A stretch of 64,000 nt of DNA from Bacillus sp. PAMC26568 (GCF_014235785.1 NZ_CP060137.1:1054001-1118000); one strand, 5' to 3'; shown: positions 46,901 through 57,233, numbered from the stretch's first letter. Program-made: numbers and translations. Notes: generated by a model from the letters alone, not told the origin.

Positions 46901-47292
46901 TTGAGGCAGTTGCTTTTCCGGCTGTATATACTAAGGCACGTGAATTCTTATCTCAAGGTCAAGTGGTTATATTAAATGGCAAGGTGGAGAAGCGCAATGA
47001 TCGCATTCAGCTGATTGTTTCTGATGCAGAAACAATAGAAAATCTAGAGAAACAAGCAAAAGCCTCGACTCTCTTTCTTAAAATTGAAGAGTCCCACCTT
47101 GCACAAGGAAAGCTGCAAATTGTGCAGGAGACTCTTAAACAGCACAGGGGCAGTTCACCTGTTTTTCTTTATTATGAGAAGGACAAAAAAACGGTGCAAT
47201 TGCCAAGAGACTATTTTGTGAAGGCAAATGAAGAGTGTTTATCGAAGCTGAAAGGCCTGCTGGGCGAGCGGAATGTTGCAGTGAAAGATTAG
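43930..47292 (+). CDS. dnaE: DNA polymerase III alpha subunit DnaE
   Basis: The 1120-residue polymerase extends RNA primers on the lagging strand before handing over to PolC. An N-terminal PHP domain (about residues 4-70 onward, HLQVQSAYSLL) lacks an evident proofreading function. The polymerase core holds GPGRGSAAGSLVAY and the catalytic PDIDIDFPD. Helix-hairpin-helix and OB-fold regions (about 960-1050, VGVFITAIRTIRTKKG) follow. TTG 43930 gives MPFVHLQVQSAYS with AAAGGATGGG upstream. Length matches B. subtilis DnaE (1115). Divergent from ytrHI. Confidence 0.97.
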   Translation: MPFVHLQVQSAYSLLNSSARLDKLIEKAKSFNSSALAITDLHTMYGAIAFYKQCKKHGIKPIIGLTASVILEEMDDGFPLVLLAKNNDGYRNLLKISSVLQTNSPQGIKSRWLKSYNKGILAFTPGRTGLIEKHLQEGNTEEASIIVNAYRSLFNAGDFYLSVQKHSLQRDLKNHEEIIALGHQTGLPIVAANDVHYVEKEDAFAHNCLLSIKHGSKMEDDSDYSLPSNQYYLKSPAEMAELFEDCPDALENTLTIAGQCNVELELGKTQLPAYPAPSGQSADEYLERLCLQGLKQRFPEPKDTYYKRLEYELDVIKQMKFSDYFLIVWDFMKYAHDHQILTGPGRGSAAGSLVAYVLKITDVDPIEHHLLFERFLNPERINMPDIDIDFPDVKRDEIIAYVAEKYGSMHVAQIVTFGTLAAKASLRDVGRVMGASTKEADVLAKLIPSKPGTTLKQALSESKALQNLISDSELYKKIYETAVKLEGLPRHTSTHAAGVVFSSEPLTDIIPIQEGHNGIYLTQFSMDYLEDLGLLKMDFLGLRNLTLIEKITGLIERNEKKKINFDHISYKDEKTFELLGQGDTTGVFQLESEGMRSVLRRLKPTDLEDIVAVNALFRPGPMENIPVYINRKHHKEKVEYPHPALEPILKSTNGVIVYQEQIMEIASKMAGFSLGEADLLRRAVGKKIKEMLDKEREHFVSGCIDNGYDQVSANQIYDLIVKFANYGFNRSHAVAYSMISFQLAYLKAHYPVYFMAALLTSVIGNDEKVAQYIRESKQLGAVILPPSINRSEYPFTVEKGSIRFSLNAIKNVGTNAVKEIYKARQKRQFADLFDFCVRVSTKIVNRRVMESLIFSGAMDEFKIERSTLLASLDLAMEHASLLTADDENQYDLFLEEEEFNIKPKYIEAEPFKIEEKLKFEKEALGFYFSSHPASAYSFLFNRFQLSKISDAQTMLQKKVKVGVFITAIRTIRTKKGEVMAFLALSDESGELEAVAFPAVYTKAREFLSQGQVVILNGKVEKRNDRIQLIVSDAETIENLEKQAKASTLFLKIEESHLAQGKLQIVQETLKQHRGSSPVFLYYEKDKKTVQLPRDYFVKANEECLSKLKGLLGERNVAVKD

Positions 47293-47333
47293 TTTTTGGA
47301 CAACAGTGCTTTGAGTTTTATAAAATACAAGAC

Positions 47334-47361
47334 TTTACAATAAACAAAATTATGTTATGAT
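47334..47361 (+). promoter_or_regulatory. Predicted malic enzyme promoter
   Basis: TTTACA (47334-47339), 16 bp, TATGAT (47356-47361), giving a start near 47368, just before the palindromic operator. Confidence 0.6.
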
Positions 47362-47374
47362 TTATTATTGGCTG

Positions 47375-47391
47375 GAGTGGTCAGACCACTC
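47375..47391 (+). promoter_or_regulatory. Palindromic operator, FadR/GntR type
   Basis: GAGTGGTCAGACCACTC is a perfect inverted repeat with 8-bp arms and one central base. Its core TGGTCAGACCA fits the FadR-subfamily pattern TNGTNNNACNA. It lies about +8 to +24 from the predicted start, a repressing position, and a FadR-type regulator is encoded by the next gene in the unit. Confidence 0.7.
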
Positions 47392-47416
47392 AGATATGAC
47401 CCTAAGGAGTGAGAAG

Positions 47417-48652
47417 ATGTCATTGCGCGAAGAAGCATTACATATGCATCTAATTCATAAAGGAAAGCTGGAATCAAAATCAAAAGTACCAGTCAGAAAT
47501 GCTAAAGACTTAAGCTTAGCTTATTCTCCGGGGGTCGCTGAACCTTGTAAGGCTATTTATGACGACAAAAATAAAGTGTACGATTATACGATGAAGGGCA
47601 ACATGGTTGCTGTAGTCTCTGACGGAACTGCTGTGCTCGGTCTTGGGAATATAGGACCAGAAGCAGCACTCCCTGTAATGGAAGGGAAAGCCGTTTTATT
47701 TAAAAGCTTTGCAGGAGTCGATGCATTTCCAATCTGTTTGAATACAACAGATGTGGATAAGATTGTAGAAACGGTAAAATTGCTTGAACCTACATTCGGA
47801 GGAATTAACCTTGAGGATATTGCAGCCCCAAATTGCTTTGTCATAGAAGAAAGATTGAAGAAGGAAACGAACATTCCTGTTTTTCACGATGACCAGCACG
47901 GGACAGCTATTGTTACTGTTGCAGGATTGGTGAATGCGCTGAAGCTTACAGGCAAACAAATGTCGAATATCAAAGTTGTGGCAAATGGTGCCGGTGCAGC
48001 GGGAATTGCGATCATCAAGCTGTTATATCGCTACGGAGTGCGCGATATCATTATGTGTGATTCTAAAGGTGCAATCTTTGAAGGCCGTGCTTTTGGAATG
48101 AATAATGTGAAAGCGGAAGTTGCTAAATATACAAATCGTGATCGTGCAGAAGGCACTTTAGCAGATGTGATTAAGGATGCGGATGTATTTATTGGTGTTT
48201 CTGTTGAGGGATCCTTAACAAAAGAAATGATCGTCACCATGAAGCAAGATCCAATTATCTTTGCAATGGCAAATCCTAACCCTGAAATTATGCCAAGTGA
48301 GGCGAAGGAAGCAGGAGCCATGGTTATTGGAACTGGCCGTTCGGATTTTCCAAACCAAGTGAACAATGTTCTTGCTTTTCCAGGTATTTTCCGCGGAGCA
48401 TTGGATGTTCGTGCGACTCATATTAATGAGCAAATGAAAATTGCCGCTGTTGAAGCAATTGCATCTTTAATTTCATCTGAGGAACTAACGGCTGATTATG
48501 TTATTCCAGCTCCATTTGATGCACGTGTTGCTCCTGCTGTTGCAGCAGCAGTAGCAAAAGCTGCTATGGAAACGGGTGTAGCCAGACTTAAGGTCGATCC
48601 AAATGAAATAGCTGAAAAAACAAGACAGTTAGCGATCATTGACCAAAAGTGA
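47417..48652 (+). CDS. ytsJ: NADP-dependent malic enzyme
   Basis: The 411-residue enzyme oxidatively decarboxylates malate to pyruvate and is a major NADPH source in Bacillus. SLAYSPGVAEPCKAI holds the catalytic Tyr region, FHDDQHGTAIV the metal-binding block, and NGAGAAGIAIIKL the dinucleotide fold. Length matches B. subtilis YtsJ (410). ATG 47417 follows TAAGGAGTGAG. A GntR regulator gene begins 10 bp after its stop, and a palindromic operator precedes it, so the two probably form an autoregulated unit. Confidence 0.95.
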   Translation: MSLREEALHMHLIHKGKLESKSKVPVRNAKDLSLAYSPGVAEPCKAIYDDKNKVYDYTMKGNMVAVVSDGTAVLGLGNIGPEAALPVMEGKAVLFKSFAGVDAFPICLNTTDVDKIVETVKLLEPTFGGINLEDIAAPNCFVIEERLKKETNIPVFHDDQHGTAIVTVAGLVNALKLTGKQMSNIKVVANGAGAAGIAIIKLLYRYGVRDIIMCDSKGAIFEGRAFGMNNVKAEVAKYTNRDRAEGTLADVIKDADVFIGVSVEGSLTKEMIVTMKQDPIIFAMANPNPEIMPSEAKEAGAMVIGTGRSDFPNQVNNVLAFPGIFRGALDVRATHINEQMKIAAVEAIASLISSEELTADYVIPAPFDARVAPAVAAAVAKAAMETGVARLKVDPNEIAEKTRQLAIIDQK

Positions 48653-48662
48653 GTGGTGTATT

Positions 48663-49280
48663 GTGACAACACCAAAGTCGAAGGTATATATTGAGATACT
48701 TCGTCAAATCAGATCCATTATTCAAGAAGACGGTCTAGGCCCTGGAGATAAAATACCGTCTGAGCGTGAGCTTGCAGAACGCCTGAACGCAGGACGATCT
48801 TCAGTCAGAGAAGCTCTCCGCGCGCTCGAACTGCTGGGCATCATTGAAACAAGGCGCGGGGAAGGCACGTATATAAAGGATTTCCGTGATCATGATCTTG
48901 TTGAAATATTGGGAACGTTTATTTTACAGGACAAAAAAGCAATAGAAGGCCTTGTTGAAATGAATGTTTTATTAGAAAGAAATGCTCTAAACCTATTGCT
49001 TGAAAAAGATTGTGAACTAGAATTAAAAAGTCTGCTGGGAGAAATTCAGCATAACGGTCTTAGTCATCAAGAGGTGATAACCAGACTATTAAAGTTTGCA
49101 GACAACTACCTTTTATTCAGAATATGGGTAGTCTTAAATGAATATTTGAAAGTGATTGAACCGAATCAGCCGGTTTTTGAAACAGCTGTTTATGAAAAAA
49201 TCATTCAAGGATTGCTGTCTAAAGATGAAAAACTGGTTTTCGACTCCTATCACAATCTTAAAAATAAGGCTCTTTTCTAA
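48663..49280 (+). CDS. GntR/FadR-family regulator with altered C-terminus
   Basis: The 205-residue regulator has a GntR winged helix at the N-terminus (about residues 10-75, SERELAERLNAGRSSVREALRALELL, then GEGTYI) and a shortened helical FCD-like effector domain. GTG 48663 has GAGTGGTG just upstream. The last codons (KALF) and the stop lie inside a MITE-like repeat, so the original C-terminus was probably replaced. Between the malic enzyme gene and accDA it is well placed to sense an acyl-CoA or organic acid; the ligand is unknown. Confidence 0.85.
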   Translation: MTTPKSKVYIEILRQIRSIIQEDGLGPGDKIPSERELAERLNAGRSSVREALRALELLGIIETRRGEGTYIKDFRDHDLVEILGTFILQDKKAIEGLVEMNVLLERNALNLLLEKDCELELKSLLGEIQHNGLSHQEVITRLLKFADNYLLFRIWVVLNEYLKVIEPNQPVFETAVYEKIIQGLLSKDEKLVFDSYHNLKNKALF

Positions 49281-49508
49281 AAGCTCTAATCGTAAAGTTT
49301 GTTGCTTTTAGAAAAAAATGTTTACTGCTATGTGATTGCAGCGGAAGGCACTTGACTCCTGCGGGAAATAGAGCGCAATGGAAGACCCCACAGGCATAGC
49401 CGAGGAGGCTCCCATCCCTCACAGTGAAAGCAAGTGCCTGCAGTGGAAATCCACGGTTACGATTTATATCCAAAAACAACAATCAATGAGAAAACAACCT
49501 TTCTAAAA
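49263..49508 (+). repeat. MITE-like element, copy B
   Basis: AAGGCTCTTTTC, a 13-bp insert, then CGTAAAGTTTGTTGCTTTTA form the left end; AACAACAATCAATGAGAAAA and CAACCTTTCTAAAA form the right. The core has TGCAGCGGAAGGCACTTG paired with CAAGTGCCTGCAGTGGAAAT and an inner hairpin region. It overlaps the last four codons of the GntR gene and occupies half of the 453-bp gap before accD. Confidence 0.75.
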
Positions 49509-49654
49509 CATTGTTGTGGATAAGTCATCTATAGTAATAAATAAAGAAAATGTCGAATAGGACATGACACCTTTTTACAAAAAGATTGAAGGTGTTTCGT
49601 TAAAGTAGATAAATATTGAAATTTTTAAAAGATAGAATATTTATCTTGTATCGT

Positions 49655-49693
49655 TGTCCAGCGAAACTGCCTTATTGGGGCTACCGCTGGTCG
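49655..49693 (+). other. Hairpin in the accD leader
   Basis: CCAGCG (49658-49663) and CGCTGG (49685-49690) enclose a smaller GCC/GGC pairing. There is no T run, so it is a leader structure and not a terminator. The rest of 49509-49733 is AT-rich without a promoter I would call. Confidence 0.4.
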
Positions 49694-49733
49694 GGAGAGA
49701 ACGAATCATTTTCATAGAAAAGGAGGCAGCGTT

Positions 49734-50597
49734 TTGTTAAAGGATTTATTTTCGAAAAAGAAGAAATATGCATCCATTCCTTCTGAGCAGGCAAAGCACG
49801 ACGTGCCTGAAGGAATTATGACAAAGTGTCCTAGCTGTAAAAAGATTATGTACTCGAAAGAACTGAATAAAAATTTACGAGTGTGCATGAACTGCGGTCA
49901 TCATCACACTATGAATGCAAGAGAAAGAATTAAAAGTTTATTTGATGAGCATACTTTTACAGAGTTTGATAAAGAAATGGTTTCAGAAAATCCATTGAAT
50001 TTTCCAGGTTATATGGAAAAGGTTGAAAAAGACCGCAAGAAAACAAACTTGAATGAAGCAGTTGTTACTGGAGAAGGAACCATTAACGGCAATAAAACCA
50101 TTGTTGCTATTATGGATGCGAGCTTCAGAATGGGCAGCATGGGATCTGTCGTTGGCGAAAAGATTACTAGAGCGATTGAGCGTGCAAACGATCGGGAACT
50201 GCCTTTTATCATTTTTACTGCATCTGGCGGGGCAAGAATGCAAGAAGGTGTTCTCAGCTTAATGCAAATGGCCAAAACGAGCTCTGCACTTAAAATTTTC
50301 AGTGATAATGGAGGTCTTATCATTTCTGTTATGACCAATCCAACGACTGGCGGAGTTTCAGCCAGTTTTGCATCACTGGGAGACTATAATTTTGCAGAGC
50401 CGAAAGCACTGATTGGTTTTGCAGGAAGAAGAATCATTGAGCAGACCATCAGAGAGGATCTGCCTGAGGACTTTCAAACGGCAGAATTTTTAATGAAACA
50501 CGGACAGCTTGATGCCGTTATTAATCGATTGGATATGAAGGACACTCTTTCAAACATCCTCGAACTTCATACGTCAGGCGGTGGGCCTTCATGGTAG
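49734..50597 (+). CDS. accD: Acetyl-CoA carboxylase carboxyltransferase subunit beta
   Basis: The 287-residue subunit pairs with AccA to carboxylate acetyl-CoA to malonyl-CoA for fatty acid synthesis. A zinc ribbon is formed by C32, C35, C51 and C54 (CPSC, CMNC). The crotonase-like carboxyltransferase core has SGGARMQEG and the [14 protein letters not shown] loop. TTG 49734 is preceded by AAGGAGGCAG. It overlaps accA by 7 bp, so translation is coupled. Confidence 0.97.
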   Translation: MLKDLFSKKKKYASIPSEQAKHDVPEGIMTKCPSCKKIMYSKELNKNLRVCMNCGHHHTMNARERIKSLFDEHTFTEFDKEMVSENPLNFPGYMEKVEKDRKKTNLNEAVVTGEGTINGNKTIVAIMDASFRMGSMGSVVGEKITRAIERANDRELPFIIFTASGGARMQEGVLSLMQMAKTSSALKIFSDNGGLIISVMTNPTTGGVSASFASLGDYNFAEPKALIGFAGRRIIEQTIREDLPEDFQTAEFLMKHGQLDAVINRLDMKDTLSNILELHTSGGGPSW

Positions 50598-51568
50598 GAG
50601 AATTAGAGTTTGAAAAACCAGTCACAGAGCTAAGAAAGAAAATAAGTGAGCTTAAAGAGTTTACTGAAAATACGGATGTTGATCTTTCAGCTGAGATTGA
50701 AAAGCTGGAAGGCCGGCTTGAAAAGCTTGAAAGAGACATCTATTCCAATATTCAGCCATGGGACCGTGTTCAAATAGCAAGACATCCGAATCGTCCTACT
50801 ACAACTGATTATATAGAAAAGCTGTTCACAAACTTTTTTGAGTGTCATGGCGACCGCTATTATGGCGACGATGAAGCTATTGTCGGCGGAATTGCAAAAT
50901 TTGATGGTCTGCCTGTCACGGTAATTGGCCATCAGCGCGGCAAGGATACTAAAGAAAATATACGCCGCAATTTTGGAATGCCACATCCGGAAGGCTACCG
51001 CAAAGCCTTGCGATTGATGCATCAGGCCGATAAATTCAATCGTCCGATTATCTGCTTTATTGATACTAAAGGTGCATATCCGGGCAAAGCTGCAGAAGAA
51101 CGCGGGCAGAGTGAAGCAATCGCTAAAAATTTGTTTGAAATGGCGGGTTTATCTGTTCCTGTCATCTGCATTGTCATCGGAGAAGGCGGAAGCGGCGGAG
51201 CACTTGCACTTGGTGTAGGCAATCATATTCATATGCTTGAGAATTCAACCTACTCTGTTATTTCTCCTGAAGGAGCAGCTGCACTTTTATGGAAGGATGC
51301 AGGGCTTGCCAAAAAAGCTGCAGAAACAATGAAAATTACAGCACCTGATTTAAAGAATCTTGGAGTTATTGATGACATTATTCCTGAAGTAAAAGGCGGC
51401 GCTCACCGAAATGTCGCTGAACAGGCGAAGAATATTGACAAAGTCATTCACTCTTCACTGAAAGAATTATTGAAATTGGATGGACCTGCATTAATCCAGC
51501 ATCGTTATGAAAAGTACAAAAGAATCGGCCAAGTTTCGTTTGCGGACGAAATACTTGGGGTAAAATAG
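50591..51568 (+). CDS. accA: Acetyl-CoA carboxylase carboxyltransferase subunit alpha
   Basis: The 325-residue partner of AccD begins [33 protein letters not shown] and [15 protein letters not shown] are the hallmark blocks of the subunit. It starts inside the end of accD, with GGTGGG just before ATG 50591, giving equal synthesis of the two subunits. A terminator follows. Confidence 0.98.
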   Translation: MVGELEFEKPVTELRKKISELKEFTENTDVDLSAEIEKLEGRLEKLERDIYSNIQPWDRVQIARHPNRPTTTDYIEKLFTNFFECHGDRYYGDDEAIVGGIAKFDGLPVTVIGHQRGKDTKENIRRNFGMPHPEGYRKALRLMHQADKFNRPIICFIDTKGAYPGKAAEERGQSEAIAKNLFEMAGLSVPVICIVIGEGGSGGALALGVGNHIHMLENSTYSVISPEGAAALLWKDAGLAKKAAETMKITAPDLKNLGVIDDIIPEVKGGAHRNVAEQAKNIDKVIHSSLKELLKLDGPALIQHRYEKYKRIGQVSFADEILGVK

Positions 51569-51569
51569 A

Positions 51570-51611
51570 TTAACGTGTAGCCTTCATTAAAGGCAGCACG
51601 TTTCTTTTTTT
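51570..51611 (+). terminator. Terminator after accA
   Basis: AACGTG and CACGTT enclose an inner CCTT/AAGG stem, followed by a long T run. Confidence 0.85.
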
Positions 51612-52927
<1,316 letters not shown>

Positions 52928-52980
52928 ATAAAATCAGTTTGGTATCGTTTTCACAACTATCTATAGGAGGAATAAATCGA

Positions 52981-54741
52981 ATGAGAAAAACGAAAATAGT
53001 CTGTACGATCGGCCCTGCAAGTGAAAGTGTTGAAAAGCTCTCGCAATTAATGGAAGCGGGAATGAACGTTTCCCGTTTGAATTTCTCACACGGTGATTTT
53101 GAAGAGCACGGAGCACGAATCAAAAATATCCGTGAGGCATCAGGGAAATTAAAGAAAGATATCGCGATCCTTTTGGATACAAAAGGACCTGAAATCCGTA
53201 CACATTCTATGCAGGATGGTGCAATTGAGCTTGTTGCAGGATCTGAAGTGATCGTTTCCATGACTGAGGTTTTAGGAACAGCCGATAAGTTCTCCATCTC
53301 GTACGAAGGATTAATCGATGATGTTCATGCAGGATCTATCATATTATTGGATGATGGACTGATCGGACTTGAAGTTCTTGAAATGAACAAAGAAGCGAAA
53401 GAAATCAGAACTAAGATATTAAATACAGGAACATTGAAAAATAAAAAAGGCGTTAACGTTCCGGGTGTGAGCGTAAAACTTCCAGGCATCACAGAGAAAG
53501 ATGCAAAAGATATCATTTTTGGAATTGAACAGGGAGTAGACTTCATTGCTGCTTCATTTGTACGCCGTGCAGCAGATGTTCTTGAGATTCGTGAATTGCT
53601 TGAAAGACATGATGCAGGCCACATCCAAATCATTCCTAAAATCGAAAACCAGGAAGGCGTTGATAACATTAACGAAATCCTGGAAGTTTCAGATGGTTTA
53701 ATGGTTGCACGCGGTGATTTAGGTGTTGAGATTCCTGCTGAAGAAGTGCCATTAGTTCAAAAAGATCTCATTAAAAAATGCAATGCTTTAGGCAAACCAG
53801 TTATCACTGCGACTCAAATGCTTGACAGCATGCAGCGCAACCCTCGTCCGACACGCGCTGAAGCAAGTGATGTTGCTAACGCGATCTTCGACGGTACTGA
53901 TGCAATCATGCTTTCAGGTGAAACGGCTGCAGGTTCATATCCGGTAGAAGCAGTTCAAACAATGAATAATATTGCTTCACGGGCAGAACAAGCACTTGAT
54001 TACAAACAAATTCTTGCGAAACGCAGTGAACAAGTTGACATGACAATTACAGATGCAATCGGACAATCGGTTGCGCATACAGGCCTTAACTTAAAGGCAG
54101 CTGCAATTGTAGCAACTACAGAAAGCGGCCATACAGCACGAATGATCTCAAAATATCGTCCAAAAGCTCCGATTGTGGCGGTTACTTCATGTGAGTCAGT
54201 TTCACGCAAGCTTGCTTTGGTGTGGGGTGTATACCCGCGCACGGGCGAACAAACAACATCAACAGATGAAATGCTTGAGGCAGCTGTACAAGAATCGCTG
54301 CAATCCGGCATTGTTAAACATGGTGATTTAGTTGTTATTACAGCTGGCGTGCCAATTGGCGAAACTGGCACTACAAACTTAATGAAAGTTCATGTTGTCG
54401 GCGATGTAATTGCTAAAGGCCAAGGAATCGGACGCAAATCCGCTTTCGGTAAAGTTGTAGTTGCCAGTTCAGCTGCAGATGCTGAAGCAAAAATGACGCA
54501 AGGAGCCATTTTAGTATCCCAGTCCACGGATAGAGATATGATTGCTGCTTTGGAAAAAGCATCCGCATTAATTACAGAAGAAGGCGGATTAACAAGCCAT
54601 GCAGCTGTTGTTGGCTTAAGCCTTGGAATTCCAGTTATCGTTGGAGTAGAAAATGCAACTTCAATTTTTAAAGATGGCCAGGAAATCACAGTTGATGGTT
54701 CTCGCGGTGCGGTCTACCAGGGACACGCAAGCGTTCTTTAA
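52981..54741 (+). CDS. pyk: Pyruvate kinase with extra C-terminal domain
   Basis: The 586-residue enzyme transfers phosphate from PEP to [15 protein letters not shown] opens the barrel and [13 protein letters not shown] holds the catalytic Lys region. Beyond the usual 470 residues it carries the Bacillus-type C-terminal extension, which resembles a PEP-utilising mobile domain with the conserved [12 protein letters not shown] motif. ATG 52981 follows AGGAGGAATAAATCG. Co-transcribed with pfkA. Confidence 0.98.
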   Translation: MRKTKIVCTIGPASESVEKLSQLMEAGMNVSRLNFSHGDFEEHGARIKNIREASGKLKKDIAILLDTKGPEIRTHSMQDGAIELVAGSEVIVSMTEVLGTADKFSISYEGLIDDVHAGSIILLDDGLIGLEVLEMNKEAKEIRTKILNTGTLKNKKGVNVPGVSVKLPGITEKDAKDIIFGIEQGVDFIAASFVRRAADVLEIRELLERHDAGHIQIIPKIENQEGVDNINEILEVSDGLMVARGDLGVEIPAEEVPLVQKDLIKKCNALGKPVITATQMLDSMQRNPRPTRAEASDVANAIFDGTDAIMLSGETAAGSYPVEAVQTMNNIASRAEQALDYKQILAKRSEQVDMTITDAIGQSVAHTGLNLKAAAIVATTESGHTARMISKYRPKAPIVAVTSCESVSRKLALVWGVYPRTGEQTTSTDEMLEAAVQESLQSGIVKHGDLVVITAGVPIGETGTTNLMKVHVVGDVIAKGQGIGRKSAFGKVVVASSAADAEAKMTQGAILVSQSTDRDMIAALEKASALITEEGGLTSHAAVVGLSLGIPVIVGVENATSIFKDGQEITVDGSRGAVYQGHASVL

Positions 54742-54749
54742 AATAATAC

Positions 54750-54781
54750 GAAAAGAGAAGGGCTTTTCCTTCTCTTTTTTG
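54750..54781 (+). terminator. Terminator after pyk
   Basis: AAAAGAGAAGG and CCTTCTCTTTT around a 6-nt loop, ending in T residues. Confidence 0.9.
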
Positions 54782-54829
54782 CATGGTTTAAATATACTCT
54801 TGATAAAAGGATAAATGAGGTGCAAAAGA

Positions 54830-55216
54830 ATGCGTTATTTACTTCCGTTTTTAATCATCATACCTGCTTGTGAAATTGGCATTCTTCTTTTTTCAGGAAA
54901 AACGATTGGAATTATTCCTACAATTCTCCTGATCATTGCTACTGGTATAGCTGGAGCGTGGCTTGCGAAGAAGCAAGGACTTGAGGCGATACGAAAAGTA
55001 CAGCAGGAAATGAGCTTTGGCAAGATTCCTGGAGAATCCATTTTAGATGGTCTCTGCATTCTCGTTGGCGGATTACTTTTATTGACACCTGGTTTTGTAA
55101 CAGATTTAACGGGATTTATTTTATTAATCCCGGCAACTAGAAAATTTGTGAAACCTCTTTTACAAAAAGCGATCAGCAAAAGCATTGACCAAAATCGTTT
55201 TAAAATCATACGATAA
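54830..55216 (+). CDS. fxsA: FxsA family membrane protein
   Basis: The 128-residue protein has three hydrophobic segments (about residues 2-24, 27-47 and 72-95), and the pattern LLLLTPGFVTDLTGFILLIP is diagnostic of FxsA. In E. coli FxsA relieves exclusion of phage T7; the role in Bacillus is not known. ATG 54830 follows GAGGTGCAA. It follows pyk and faces the convergent ytvI. Confidence 0.9.
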   Translation: MRYLLPFLIIIPACEIGILLFSGKTIGIIPTILLIIATGIAGAWLAKKQGLEAIRKVQQEMSFGKIPGESILDGLCILVGGLLLLTPGFVTDLTGFILLIPATRKFVKPLLQKAISKSIDQNRFKIIR

Positions 55217-55252
55217 AAACCGCCGGTGCAGGCTGCATCAGCGGTTTTTTAT
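55216..55252. terminator. Terminator between fxsA and ytvI
   Basis: AAAACCGC and GCGGTTTT with an inner TGCAG/CTGCA pairing and A and T tails on the two sides, able to serve both converging genes. Confidence 0.85.
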
Positions 55253-55276
55253 TCAGTCCGAAATTGAAAAGCTGCC

Positions 55277-56386
55277 TTAAACCTTTTTTGCAGCAATAAA
55301 TCGCCAAATGTCTTCAAAAACTCTTGCATTATGGAGAGCATTAAAGATAACTAAAGCAACAGGTCCTGCAATGAGTCCAAGAAACCCAATCAGTTTAAAT
55401 CCGACAAAAAGCGAAATTAAAGTGGCGAGAGGATCTAGTCCAATAGTTGTAGATAAAATCTTTGGTTCCATCATCTGACGCTGAATTAAGATAATAATGT
55501 AAAGAACCCCTAATCCAATCGCAAGCGGCATATCACCGCTGAAGGCTGAATAAACGATCCATGGAACGAAGACAAGACCAGTGCCAAGATAAGGAAGCAA
55601 ATCGACAATGCCAATCAATAAAGCGATGGTAATTGCATAATCAACCCTTAAAAAGAGTAACCCTATTAATACCATAATTGTTGTGATGCTGATCAGAATA
55701 AGCTGTGCTTTCATAAAGCCCAGCAGTGCTTTTTTTAAGTCATCAAGTACAGTTCTTCCGCTTTTTCTTGCTTTGAGAGGGAGGTATTTTCGCATCATCG
55801 CCTTAAACTTATACCAGTCTTTGCTTATGAAAAAAGCAGCAAGCAGTGAAAAGATCGTAACGGTGGCAGCATTAGGAAGCCAGCTGATGAATGCGGGAAT
55901 ATTTTCCAGAAGATTTTTTAAAAACTCGCCTGCATTAGAACTGATTTTTTCACCTGCACTTTGGATATTTGATAAAATAGTTGCTTGCTGATTCGGATCC
56001 AGCGTATTAAAAATGGCGGCTATGTCTTCATATACTGGAACCACTCTGTTCGCAATAAACGTTTCAATGTATACAATCAGTGTTTTGAAATGCTCGGGAA
56101 CGGATGTTGCTAAATAAGTCGTACCTGTTACAAGTTCAGATATCAATAATGTGACGATTCCTGCAAGAATAACGAACAAAAATGAAATGGCAAGAAAAAC
56201 AGCTGCACCGCGTGCCACGCTTTTTTCAAGGATATTGACAATCGGGTTAATAAGAATTGCAAGAATGAAGCCTATTATAAATGGATAAGTGAGCGCTGAA
56301 ATATAATAGACGGATGCGATTGAAGCTATTATCACACTTATCACAAGCACTAGTCTTACTGTTACTTGAACAAAATAGGCACTCAA
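55277..56386 (-). CDS. ytvI: AI-2E family membrane protein YtvI
   Basis: The 369-residue protein has about seven to eight membrane segments in the AI-2E/PerM family pattern, with IGIVDLLPYLGTGLVFVPW and the late GPVALVIFNAL block. YtvI was tied to sporulation in B. subtilis; a transport substrate is not established. TTG 56386 has GGGAGGGGAAA directly upstream and gives the family length (about 370). The longer reading up to 56497 runs through a MITE-like repeat and is rejected. Confidence 0.88.
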   Translation of the reverse strand: MSAYFVQVTVRLVLVISVIIASIASVYYISALTYPFIIGFILAILINPIVNILEKSVARGAAVFLAISFLFVILAGIVTLLISELVTGTTYLATSVPEHFKTLIVYIETFIANRVVPVYEDIAAIFNTLDPNQQATILSNIQSAGEKISSNAGEFLKNLLENIPAFISWLPNAATVTIFSLLAAFFISKDWYKFKAMMRKYLPLKARKSGRTVLDDLKKALLGFMKAQLILISITTIMVLIGLLFLRVDYAITIALLIGIVDLLPYLGTGLVFVPWIVYSAFSGDMPLAIGLGVLYIIILIQRQMMEPKILSTTIGLDPLATLISLFVGFKLIGFLGLIAGPVALVIFNALHNARVFEDIWRFIAAKKV

Positions 56387-56407
56387 AATTTCCCCTCCCA
56401 TTATTTT

Positions 56408-56602
56408 ATTAGAAAGGCTCTTTTCGTAAATATTGTTGCTTTTGCTGGTCAGTAAAAAATCGGGTTTTGAATTTTTTACAATATTTTCTGCGTTCAAATC
56501 AGTTTGGTAATTTGAGGAAAAGAGCTCGACCGGGAACTTAGCGCGTGTGCGATAACCCTGCGTAAAGCAACACTCAATGCGAAAACAGCCAATAGAAAAG
56601 AA
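56408..56602 (+). repeat. MITE-like element, copy C
   Basis: Left end TTAGAAAGGCTCTTTTCGTA then AATATTGTTGC; right end GCAACACTCAATGCGAAAAC then AGCCAATAGAAAA. The ends are those of copies A, B and D, but the core has no relation to theirs. It lies between divergent ytvI and ytwI and so must sit in one or both promoter regions. Confidence 0.7.
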
Positions 56603-56640
56603 TTTTAATAGGAAAACACGTTTTGAAAGGATGTAAGAAA

Positions 56641-57099
56641 ATGAATCAACCTGTCCTATTTTTAATCATATTATTGTTCATCGGATTTATTGCCAAAAAT
56701 CAATCATTAATGTTCGCAGTGGGCTTTTTGCTGCTGATTAAATTAACCGGTCTTGATCATAAGCTGTTCCCTCATATTCAGTCAAAGGGAATAAATTGGG
56801 GCGTCACAGTCATAACAATTGCTGTTTTAGTGCCGATTGCAACTGGAGATATTGGGTTTAAACAGCTGACAGAGGCAATGAAATCTTCATATGCATGGAT
56901 AGCGCTTGGAGCAGGAATAGCTGTTGCACTAATTGCGAAAAACGGTTTGACACTGCTTGCCGAAGACCCCCATATCACGACTGCCCTTGTGTTTGGAACG
57001 ATTTTAGCTGTATCTTTATTTGGCGGAGTAGCAGTCGGGCCGTTGATTGGAGCAGGGATTGCCTATTTGGTGATGCAAACCGTCAAATTTTTTGGTTAA
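56641..57099 (+). CDS. ytwI: DUF441 membrane protein YtwI
   Basis: The 152-residue protein has four to five hydrophobic segments and the DUF441 features LPHIQSKGINWGVTVITIAVL-like loop and a glycine-rich C-terminal helix (LFGGVAVGPLIGAGIAYL). Function unknown. ATG 56641 follows AAAGGATGTAAGAAA. Its place before citZ matches B. subtilis ytwI. Confidence 0.87.
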   Translation: MNQPVLFLIILLFIGFIAKNQSLMFAVGFLLLIKLTGLDHKLFPHIQSKGINWGVTVITIAVLVPIATGDIGFKQLTEAMKSSYAWIALGAGIAVALIAKNGLTLLAEDPHITTALVFGTILAVSLFGGVAVGPLIGAGIAYLVMQTVKFFG

Positions 57100-57204
57100 T
57101 ATAATAAATTCTGATACAATGAGTGAGAAGGCACGCTAAAAACCCATGATTCTTCTTAAATATCATTTTTCTGACAAATTTTTTGGTTCTGGAAATTCTT
57201 TTCG

Positions 57205-57233
57205 TTCACAAAAATCAGATAATTGTTTATAAT
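57205..57233 (+). promoter_or_regulatory. citZ promoter P1
   Basis: TTCACA (57205-57210), 17 bp, TATAAT (57228-57233). ATAATTGTTTATAAT, a symmetric sequence over the -10, could be a regulator site; its spacing is shorter than the published CcpC dyad. Confidence 0.65.

Noticed and set aside
55277-56497. Longer ytvI start at 56497
   Set aside because: The extra residues are encoded by MITE-like copy C and lack a ribosome site; TTG 56386 has a strong one and gives the family length.
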